Source of the DNA: Roseateles subflavus
Lineage (GTDB): Bacteria > Pseudomonadota > Gammaproteobacteria > Burkholderiales > Burkholderiaceae_C
DNA length: 64,000 bases
Assembly (NCBI RefSeq): GCF_030285365.1
Contig: NZ_JASVDS010000001.1
Coordinates: 1,116,001-1,180,000, forward strand
Direction: 5' to 3'
Under the pieces are notes generated by a model. The model was not told where the DNA came from. It saw nothing but the letters and a program-made list of their open reading frames with translations, and did no database searches. Below, piece after piece: positions 54,058 through 60,773 of this stretch (positions are counted from its first letter, which is position 1; each line of letters opens with the position of its first letter). The position numbers and the translations under genes are program-made.

Positions 54058-55893
54058 ATGAAGACTCCCCTCCTTTCCGCCCTGGCATGGGCGCTGCTGG
54101 CCGCAATCCCGGCGGCTCAGGCCGCCTACCAGCCCGCCGCCATCGGCCCCGAAGGCCTGATCGTGCAGGCCAGCCAGACGGACCGCCTGATCGTGAAGTA
54201 CAAGTCGGGCAAGGGGGCCTTCCCCACCGAGAACGCCCGTCTGGCCGCGCAGATCGCCGGCAACCGGCATGGCGTGCAGCTGAGCCCGCTGCGCCAGATG
54301 GCCAGTGGCGCCCAGGTGTTCAAGATCAGCCGCCGCATGGCCAAGGGGGACATCGACGCCCTGGCCGCCAGCTTCCGCGCGGGTGACGCCAACATCGAGT
54401 ACGTGGAGCCGGACCGCCTGCTGCAGCCGCAGCTGACGCCCACCGACCCGATGTACAGCCAGCAGTGGAGCCTCTTCGATGCCGTGGGCGGCATCCGCGC
54501 CCCCGACGCCTGGAACAGGTCCACCGGCGATGGCGTGACCGTGGCCGTGATCGACACCGGCGTGCGCCCGCATGCGGACTTCTCGGCCAAGCTGCTGCCG
54601 GGCTACGACTTCATCCTGAACACGACCACGGCCGGCGACGGCGGCGGCCGTGACGCCGACGCCAGCGACCCCGGCGACTTCGTGGCCGCGGGCGCCTGCG
54701 GCACGGGCTCCAAGGCCGCGAACAGTTCCTGGCACGGCACGCACGTGAGCGGCATCATCGGCGCCGCGGCCAGCAACGGCATCGGCGTGAGCGGTGTCGC
54801 CTTCAAGGCCCGCCTGCTGCCGGTGCGCGCGCTGGGCAAGTGCGGGGGCTACACCTCGGACATCGCCGACGCCATGGTCTGGGCGGCGGGCGGCACGGTG
54901 ACGGGCGTGCCCGCGAATGCCAACCCGGCCAAGGTCATCAACCTCTCGCTCGGCGGTGCCGGCGCCTGCGACATCACCACGCAGAACGCCATCAACGCGG
55001 CCCGGGCCAAGGGCGCGGTCGTCGTCGTGGCGGCCGGCAATGATGCCAAGGACGCCACCGCCTTCTCTCCGGCGAGCTGCGCGGGCGTGATCACGGTCGC
55101 GGCGACGGGCAAGACCGGCGCGCGTGCCTCCTACTCCAACTTCGGCGCCAAGGTGGCCCTGGCCGCGCCGGGCGGCGACACCACCGGCGCCATCCTGTCC
55201 ACCTACAACACCGGCGCCACCACGCCCGGCACCGACAGCTACGCCGGCATGATGGGCACCTCGATGGCCACGCCCGTGGTCAGCGGCGTCGTGGCCCTGA
55301 TGCTGCAGGCCAACAAGAACCTCACGCCGGATCAGGTGAGCACCCTGCTCAAGAGCAGCGCCCGCGCATTCCCGGCCCCCTGCTCGGGCTGCGGCGCCGG
55401 CCTCGTGGATGCGAATGCCGCCGTGAACGCCGCCCTGGCCGCGGCCGGCACCCCCACGCCGACACCCACGCCGACGCCGACGCCCACGCCGACCCCGACG
55501 CCCACGCCCACGCCCACGCCCACGCCCACGCCCGGCCCGACGGCCATCAAGGAGGCGGAGCCCAACGACAGCGTGGCCAAGGCCCAGGTCATCAGCGTCA
55601 CCAGCGCCGCCATCAGTGGCTCGATGGCCAGCAACACGGACAACGACTACTACCGCTACAGCATCCCCGCCGGCAAGACGCTGAAGGCCACGCTCACCGC
55701 CGGTGCGAGCTCCGGCTTCGGCCTCGGGGCCTACACGAGCAGCGGTCTGCAGCTCGTGCTGTCCAACGGCGTGCTGGGCGCGACGCAGGTGCTGCAGATC
55801 ACGAACACCGGCTCCACGGCCGTGACCGTGGTGCTGCGCGTGCTGCGGACCACCGGCACCACGGGCGGCTACTCGCTCGGCCTGGGCGTCTGA
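54058..55893 (+). CDS. Secreted subtilisin-like serine protease (S8) with PPC domain
   Basis: 611 residues. Signal peptide (1-22), an inhibitor-like propeptide (about 40-120, ending before the LTPTDPMYSQQW segment), the S8 catalytic domain (about 135-460) with triad Asp166 (AVIDTG), His226 (HGTHVSG) and Ser402 (GTSMATP), a Pro-Thr repeat linker (466-492) and a C-terminal pre-peptidase (PPC) domain beginning EPNDSVAKAQ. Cysteines typical of secreted proteobacterial subtilases occur (CGTGS, CGGY, CSGCG). The 323-base leader carries an FNR-like site and a cyclic-di-GMP riboswitch. The 3' end overlaps the convergent sigma-factor gene by 25 bases. Confidence 0.95.
   Translation: MKTPLLSALAWALLAAIPAAQAAYQPAAIGPEGLIVQASQTDRLIVKYKSGKGAFPTENARLAAQIAGNRHGVQLSPLRQMASGAQVFKISRRMAKGDIDALAASFRAGDANIEYVEPDRLLQPQLTPTDPMYSQQWSLFDAVGGIRAPDAWNRSTGDGVTVAVIDTGVRPHADFSAKLLPGYDFILNTTTAGDGGGRDADASDPGDFVAAGACGTGSKAANSSWHGTHVSGIIGAAASNGIGVSGVAFKARLLPVRALGKCGGYTSDIADAMVWAAGGTVTGVPANANPAKVINLSLGGAGACDITTQNAINAARAKGAVVVVAAGNDAKDATAFSPASCAGVITVAATGKTGARASYSNFGAKVALAAPGGDTTGAILSTYNTGATTPGTDSYAGMMGTSMATPVVSGVVALMLQANKNLTPDQVSTLLKSSARAFPAPCSGCGAGLVDANAAVNAALAAAGTPTPTPTPTPTPTPTPTPTPTPTPTPTPGPTAIKEAEPNDSVAKAQVISVTSAAISGSMASNTDNDYYRYSIPAGKTLKATLTAGASSGFGLGAYTSSGLQLVLSNGVLGATQVLQITNTGSTAVTVVLRVLRTTGTTGGYSLGLGV
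55450..55533. repeat. Pro-Thr coding tandem repeat
   Basis: Repeats of CCCACGCCGACG and CCCACGCCCACG encode about 14 Thr-Pro dipeptides linking protease and PPC domains. The near-identical units make copy-number change by slippage likely, which would vary linker length without breaking the frame. Confidence 0.85.
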
Positions 55894-57242
55894 GCCCCAC
55901 GACCCTTTTCTTCGTCCTTGCTCCTCCCTTTGAGCGCGCGCTGCAGCAGCAGAGCGCGCTCTTTTTCATTGAGGCTCAGGGCGGCCGCCTGCTCGAAGGC
56001 CGCCGCCGCCTCCGCCCAGCGCTGCTGGCGCTCCAGCAGGTCGCCCCGCACGCTGTGCCACCAGGGGTAGCGCTGCATCGGGCCGTCCGCGCCGAGCGCG
56101 TCGACGAGCAGCAGCGCCTCGGCGGCACTGCCTTGCGGCGCGCGGCTCAGGGCCACGGCCCGGTTGAGCGCGACGACGGGGGAGGGCCAGCCCTCCAGCA
56201 GCCGGGTGTAGAGGCCCAGGATCAGCGACCAGTCCGTGTCCTCGGGCCGCGTGGCGCGCGCATGGCAGGCGGCGATGCCCGCCTGTAGCAGGTAGTAGCC
56301 CGGCGCCGCGCCCAGCGCGCGGCAGGCGGCCTCGCCGGCCGCGAGCGCGGCCAGGCCGCGGCGGATGAGCAGGCTGTCCCAGCGCCGGCGGTCCTGGTCC
56401 ATCAGCAGGACCGGGGCCCCGTGGGCGTCGAGACGCGCGGCCTGCCGCGACGCTTGGATCTCGACCAGGGCGAGCAGCCCCAGCACCTCGGGCTCCTGCG
56501 GCAGCTGCGAGGCCAGCAGGCGCGCCAGGCGCTGGGCCTCGGCCATGAGGTCCGGCCGCAGCCAGTCGCTGCCGGAGCTGGCGGCATAGCCCTCGTTGAA
56601 GATGAGGTAGACCACCTCCAGCACCGCGCCCAGGCGCTGCAGGCGCTCGGCCGGGCCGGGCAGCTCGAAGGGCACCTGGGCCTCGCTGAGCGTGCGCTTG
56701 GCACGGCTGATGCGCTGCGCCACGGTGGGCTCGGGGCACAGATAGGCGCGGGCGATCTCCGCGGTGCTCAAGCCGCCCAGGAGCCGCAGCGTCAGCGCCG
56801 CGCGGGCCTCGGGCGAGAGCAGCGGGTGGCAGGCCGTGAAGATGAGGCGCAGCAGGTCATCCCCGATGTCGTCGGCGCGGCGCTCGTCCAGGCGGTCGCT
56901 GAGGTCCGGCACGACGTGCTCCTGCCGTGCCTCCAGGTCCTGCGCCAGCGCCTCGTGGTGGCGCTCCTGCATGCGCTGCTGGCGCAGGCGGTCCAGCGCG
57001 CGGTGGCGGGCGGTGGTCATCAGCCAGGCGCCCGGCTTGTCGGGAAAGCCCTCGCGCGGCCAGTGCTCCAGCGCGGCCAGCAGCGCCTCCTGTGCGATCT
57101 CCTCGGCCTCGTCCAGGTCCCGCAGCAGGCGCCGCACGGCCCCGATGACGACGGCCGACTCCAGCCGCCACAGCGCGGCCACGCGGGCGCGCAGGGCGGC
57201 GCCGTCATCGCCGCCAGGGCCGTCGCGCGGGGCCTCACTCAT
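55869..57242 (-). CDS. RNA polymerase sigma factor, ECF42-like with C-terminal extension
   Basis: 457 residues, far longer than the usual 180-200 of ECF sigma factors. Region 2 includes DLDEAEEIAQEALLAALEHWP and region 4 the helix-turn-helix LSTAEIARAYLCPEPTVAQRISRAKRTL. The extra 250 residues form a helical, tetratricopeptide-like extension with the motif YLIFNEGYAASSG, characteristic of ECF42. Sigma factors of this group lack anti-sigma factors and are encoded with YciI/DGPF proteins, two of which lie in the same run of genes. The start overlaps the VOC gene stop by 4 bases, so the sigma gene is last in the operon and probably activates it. Confidence 0.92.
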   Translation of the reverse strand: MSEAPRDGPGGDDGAALRARVAALWRLESAVVIGAVRRLLRDLDEAEEIAQEALLAALEHWPREGFPDKPGAWLMTTARHRALDRLRQQRMQERHHEALAQDLEARQEHVVPDLSDRLDERRADDIGDDLLRLIFTACHPLLSPEARAALTLRLLGGLSTAEIARAYLCPEPTVAQRISRAKRTLSEAQVPFELPGPAERLQRLGAVLEVVYLIFNEGYAASSGSDWLRPDLMAEAQRLARLLASQLPQEPEVLGLLALVEIQASRQAARLDAHGAPVLLMDQDRRRWDSLLIRRGLAALAAGEAACRALGAAPGYYLLQAGIAACHARATRPEDTDWSLILGLYTRLLEGWPSPVVALNRAVALSRAPQGSAAEALLLVDALGADGPMQRYPWWHSVRGDLLERQQRWAEAAAAFEQAAALSLNEKERALLLQRALKGRSKDEEKGRGAQTPRPSE

Positions 57243-57664
57243 GCGCCGGCGGCGTCACCCGCGTTGATCTGGCTCGGGTCCGCCATGTGGACCAGCTCCC
57301 ACAGATGGCCGTCGAGGTCCTCGAAGCTGTGGGCGTACATGAAGCCGTGGTCCTGCGGCGGGCGCGGCGCGCGGCCGCCGGCGGCGAGGGCGCGGGCCAC
57401 GAGCTGGTCGACCTCCTCGCGGCTGTCGCAGGAGAGGCAGACCAGCACCTCGGTGCTCTCGTGCGCGTCGGCGATGCGCTTGTCGATGAAGCCCTGGAAG
57501 AAGGGGTGCACCAGCAGCATGGCGTGGAGGTTCTCGCCCAGCACGAGGCAGGCGCCCTGCTCATTGCTGAACTGCGGATTGAAGGCGTAGCCCAGGGCCT
57601 CGAAGAAGGCGCGCGAGCGCGTCATGTCGGCGATGGGCAGGTTGACGAAGATCTGGCGGTGCAT
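57239..57664 (-). CDS. VOC family protein
   Basis: 141 residues with the paired beta-alpha-beta-beta-beta fold: FVNLPIADMTRSRAFFEALG in the first module and the terminal DLDGHLWELVHM in the second. The same type of glyoxalase-like protein is a recurrent neighbour of ECF42 sigma factors. Its stop overlaps the sigma-factor start by 4 bases. Activity unknown. Confidence 0.88.
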   Translation of the reverse strand: MHRQIFVNLPIADMTRSRAFFEALGYAFNPQFSNEQGACLVLGENLHAMLLVHPFFQGFIDKRIADAHESTEVLVCLSCDSREEVDQLVARALAAGGRAPRPPQDHGFMYAHSFEDLDGHLWELVHMADPSQINAGDAAGA

Positions 57665-57679
57665 GGAGAGCTCCTTCGT

Positions 57680-58087
57680 TCAGGCAGCGTCCGGCGGCGT
57701 CACGAGCGGCTGGACGAGGTGGATGAGATTGCCGCAGCCGTCCTCGAACAGGACGCTGATGATGGGGCCCATGGCCTGCGGCTCGCCCCGGAAGCGCACG
57801 CCGCGGGCCTTCAGGCGCGCATGTTCGGCGGCGATGTCCGGGGTGGTGAAGGCGGCAGCCGGCATGCCGGCCTCGTACAGCGCGCGCTGGTAGGTCCGCG
57901 CGGGCTCGAAGCCCAGGGGCTGCAGCACCAGCTCCACGCCCGGCAGGCCCTCGGGCGAGCGCACGGTGAGGAAGCGATAGGGGCCCATGGGGATGTCGGC
58001 GCAGGTCTCGAACCCCAGCTGCTGGGTGTAGAAGCGCAGGGCCGTGTCCTGGTCATCGACCAGCAGGGGACTGAACTTGATCTGCAT
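57680..58087 (-). CDS. VOC family protein
   Basis: 135 residues. Modules begin FSPLLVDDQDTALRFYTQQL and end DGCGNLIHLVQPL, typical of glyoxalase-like proteins. It is not closely similar to the VOC protein that follows it, so a recent duplication is unlikely. It is the third gene before the sigma factor in the same-strand run and lies 1 base after the SRPBCC gene. Confidence 0.88.
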   Translation of the reverse strand: MQIKFSPLLVDDQDTALRFYTQQLGFETCADIPMGPYRFLTVRSPEGLPGVELVLQPLGFEPARTYQRALYEAGMPAAAFTTPDIAAEHARLKARGVRFRGEPQAMGPIISVLFEDGCGNLIHLVQPLVTPPDAA

Positions 58088-58088
58088 G

Positions 58089-58619
58089 TCAGGGGGTCTC
58101 CGCCAGTTGCTGCAGGTGCTTCAGGCCCTGCTCGAAATCGTTGCCGACCATGCGGTCCATGTTGAAGACCAGGCCCATCAGCTTGCTCAGGTAGGGGCTC
58201 GGGCCTTCCATGGCCCAGCTCAGCTCCGTGCTGCCGTCGGGCTGCGGGCGGATCTGGAAGATGGCCTGGTTGTGCGCCTCGAAGGGCTGGATGAAGTCCA
58301 GGCGCAGGCGCACCTCCTCGGCGGGCTTGAGCGCGGTGATCTCCATGCTGCCCTGGCCGAGCTCCTTGCCTTCCCAGGCGTAGCGGGCGCCCACGCCGGC
58401 CGCGGGGCCGCTGTACTCGCCCTTCGCGGTGGGCTCCTTGCGCAGCCAGGGGTTCCAGCGGTTGAACTGGTGCAGGTCCTGGATGAGCCCGTAGACCGTG
58501 GCGGGCGGGGCCTGGATGCGCTGGTGACGCTCCACGCGGAAGCTGTCCGGGCGGAACGCCGCGACGACGAGCACGCCGACGATCAGCAGCAGGACGAGGA
58601 GTCCGAGGGTCTTGATCAT
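58089..58619 (-). CDS. Membrane-anchored SRPBCC family protein
   Basis: 176 residues: an N-terminal membrane helix (about 3-22), then a START/SRPBCC fold with HQRIQAPPATVYGLIQDLHQ and FNRWNPW, and the terminal helix GNDFEQGLKHLQQLAE. The domain forms a pocket for hydrophobic ligands. The ATG at 58619 overlaps the preceding YciI gene stop by 4 bases. Role within the ECF42 cluster is unknown. Confidence 0.87.
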   Translation of the reverse strand: MIKTLGLLVLLLIVGVLVVAAFRPDSFRVERHQRIQAPPATVYGLIQDLHQFNRWNPWLRKEPTAKGEYSGPAAGVGARYAWEGKELGQGSMEITALKPAEEVRLRLDFIQPFEAHNQAIFQIRPQPDGSTELSWAMEGPSPYLSKLMGLVFNMDRMVGNDFEQGLKHLQQLAETP

Positions 58620-59041
58620 GCGCCTTCTCCTTGGCGGCCCGCCTCCAGGGCCTTGAAACGGTCGATGCCTTCGACGGCGTCGAAGTCCTCCAGGTCGTAC
58701 AGCGGCCGCACCTCGATGCAGCCGGCCTGCCCCGGGCCGAAGGGCGCCGGGAAGCGCCGCGCCCATTCCAGGGCTTCCTCGCGGTTGCGGACCTGGATCA
58801 GCGTGTAGCCGGCGATCAGCTCCTTCGTCTCGGTGAAGGGGCCGTCCAGCAGCCGGGCGCCCTGCGGGCCGTGCTCGATGCGCCAGCCCTCGCGGCTGGG
58901 CTTCAGGCCCGCGGCGTCCAGCAGCACGCCCGCGCGGGCCAGCGCCTCGTGGAAGTCCGCCATCTGCTGCATCAGCGCCGGCTCGGGCAGGCCGCCCGCC
59001 TCGCTGGTGGCGTTGGCGCGCACCAGGATCATGAATCGCAT
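58616..59041 (-). CDS. YciI/DGPF family protein
   Basis: 141 residues. It begins MRFMILVRAN and has the diagnostic LLDGPFTETKELIAGYTLIQV, the DGPF motif of YCII-related proteins. These are the typical partners of ECF42 sigma factors, possibly small metal-independent enzymes or sensors of a common signal. AAGGAGG precedes the ATG at 59041. It overlaps the SRPBCC gene by 4 bases. Confidence 0.9.
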   Translation of the reverse strand: MRFMILVRANATSEAGGLPEPALMQQMADFHEALARAGVLLDAAGLKPSREGWRIEHGPQGARLLDGPFTETKELIAGYTLIQVRNREEALEWARRFPAPFGPGQAGCIEVRPLYDLEDFDAVEGIDRFKALEAGRQGEGA

Positions 59042-59136
59042 GTCATCCTCCTTGAACGGGCCGCGCCTTGCGGCCCCATGCCGGTACGACGATCGGCGCG
59101 CCGGGATTTCGACACGCGGCGGTGAGATCCGGGTTT

Positions 59137-59493
59137 CTACTGAGCGTCGTCGAAGCAGGGCCCCACGCCCCGGACTTCCACCGTCGCCCATTCGGCGGCG
59201 GGGCAGCGCGCGGCGATCTCGAGCGCGGCCTCGCGCGTGGGGACGTCCAGCAGGAAGAAGCCGCCCACCAGCTCCTTGCTCTCGGCGAAGGGGCCATCGG
59301 TGATGCTGAGCTGGCCGTCGCGCTTCTGCACGCGGCTGCCGCGCACCGCCAGGGAGTTGCTGGCCAACAGCCGCCCTTGCGCCTGGAGCTCGGCGCCGAA
59401 CTGCAGCATGCGCTCGTAGACCTGCTCGCCGGCCTCCCGGCCGCGCTCGGCCCGTTGGCCGTGGGGTTCGAGGATCAGCAGCATGTAGCTCAT
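59137..59493 (-). CDS. YciI/DGPF family protein
   Basis: 118 residues, a second DGPF protein: MSYMLLILEP at the N-terminus and ITDGPFAESKELVGGFFLLDV in the middle. It is the first gene of the minus-strand ECF42 cluster (this gene, YciI, SRPBCC, VOC, VOC, sigma factor), 95 bases from the next. The promoter is expected between 59494 and 59630, which also serves the divergent nuclease gene. Confidence 0.9.
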   Translation of the reverse strand: MSYMLLILEPHGQRAERGREAGEQVYERMLQFGAELQAQGRLLASNSLAVRGSRVQKRDGQLSITDGPFAESKELVGGFFLLDVPTREAALEIAARCPAAEWATVEVRGVGPCFDDAQ

Positions 59494-59630
59494 GGGGGCG
59501 GCTCTGGGCGGGTGGAGGAGTGGCGGATTGTGCGCCGGGCGCCACGCCGTGCCGTCCGGGCAATCACCAGCCCTGGCGCAGTCATGGACTTGATCGAGAA
59601 TCAGCGATCAGTTGTCACCGACGTCACGCC

Positions 59631-60707
59631 ATGCAGTTCATCTCCCCCACCCGCAAGCCCGCCCTGGGCTCGATCGCCGCCGCGCTGGCCACCCTGGCGC
59701 TCGCCGCCCTGCCGCACCAGGCTGCCCACGCCTTCGGCGCCACCGGCCATTCGGCGGTCGGTGACATCGCCGCGACGCTCATCAAGGGCACGCGCGCCGA
59801 GCGCGAGGTGGCGCGCATCCTCGGCACGACGAGCCTGCACGACATCGCCGTCTGGGCCGACTGCGTGAAGGGCATCGACCCGTCCAAGGGCTTCGCCTAC
59901 ACGGTGACCGGCCGCTACCCCGAGTGCGCGCCCTTCGAGAACAAGCCGGAGGAAGAGGCCCTGATGCGCGACTACGTGAAGCGCAACAACGAGGGCTGCT
60001 CGCCGAAGCCGGGCGAGGAGAGCTGCCACAAGCAGTACCACTACACCAATCCTGCCCTGGAGCGCGGCCGCTACAAGGCGGGCGCGGTGGGCACGAGCGA
60101 CCACGACATCGTCGCCGCGATCGACGCCGCCCGGCTGCGCCTCGCCGGCGGCACCGTGCCGGCGCCCTTCGCGCTGCAGACCGAGCGCGAGGCGCTGGCG
60201 CTGCTCGTCCATGACCTGGGCGACCTGCACCAGCCGCTGCACGTGGGCTCCGTCTACCTCGACGAGAAGGGCCAGCGGCGCGATCCCGACGTGCAGGGCG
60301 ACGATCCGCAGGCCCGCACCGTCGGCGGGAACGCCCTCGTGATCAACGGCCCGAACGGCCCCGGCGGCAACCTGCACGCCTACTGGGACAACCTGCCGGG
60401 CAAGCTCGGCGCCGAGCAGCTGGCCGCCCTGCCGGCCGCCGCGCGCCAAGTGCCCGGCACCGCCGGCCCGGTGGCGCAGTGGCCCGCCCTGTGGGCCAGC
60501 GAGACCATGGCCGAGGCCGAGAGCGCCTACGCCAACGTCCAGTTCGGCGAGCGCCAGTCCAGCCTGCGCGGCTCGCGCTGGGCGGTGACGCTGCCGGCCG
60601 ACTACGACGCCCGCAACCAGGCGCTGATCCGCCAGCAGCTGGCCCGCGCCGGCGCCCGGCTGGCACAGCTGCTGCAGACGATCTGGCCGGATGCCGCCAA
60701 GCCCTGA
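59631..60707 (+). CDS. Secreted S1/P1-type nuclease
   Basis: 358 residues. A signal peptide ends AHA, so the mature protein would begin FGATGHSAVGDIA. In the S1/P1 family the mature N-terminal residue (usually Trp) is itself a zinc ligand through its amino group, and the nearby His40 is another. Further ligand segments HDIAVWAD, DLGDLHQPLHVG and GGNALV/NLHAYWDN are present, so a three-zinc active site is likely. Enzymes of this family degrade single-stranded DNA and RNA outside the cell and supply phosphate and nucleosides. Phe instead of Trp at the mature N-terminus is notable. Confidence 0.88.
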   Translation: MQFISPTRKPALGSIAAALATLALAALPHQAAHAFGATGHSAVGDIAATLIKGTRAEREVARILGTTSLHDIAVWADCVKGIDPSKGFAYTVTGRYPECAPFENKPEEEALMRDYVKRNNEGCSPKPGEESCHKQYHYTNPALERGRYKAGAVGTSDHDIVAAIDAARLRLAGGTVPAPFALQTEREALALLVHDLGDLHQPLHVGSVYLDEKGQRRDPDVQGDDPQARTVGGNALVINGPNGPGGNLHAYWDNLPGKLGAEQLAALPAAARQVPGTAGPVAQWPALWASETMAEAESAYANVQFGERQSSLRGSRWAVTLPADYDARNQALIRQQLARAGARLAQLLQTIWPDAAKP

Positions 60708-60773
60708 TCAGCGCTGCGCGGCGGGGACACCCGCTGCCGTGACGCGTGTCCGATCTGACGGAAGAATCCGCCC

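Noticed and set aside
59588-59600. TTGATCGAGAATCA near the nuclease start as a possible FNR site
   Set aside because: The half sites are separated by five bases rather than four and the inverted symmetry is imperfect.
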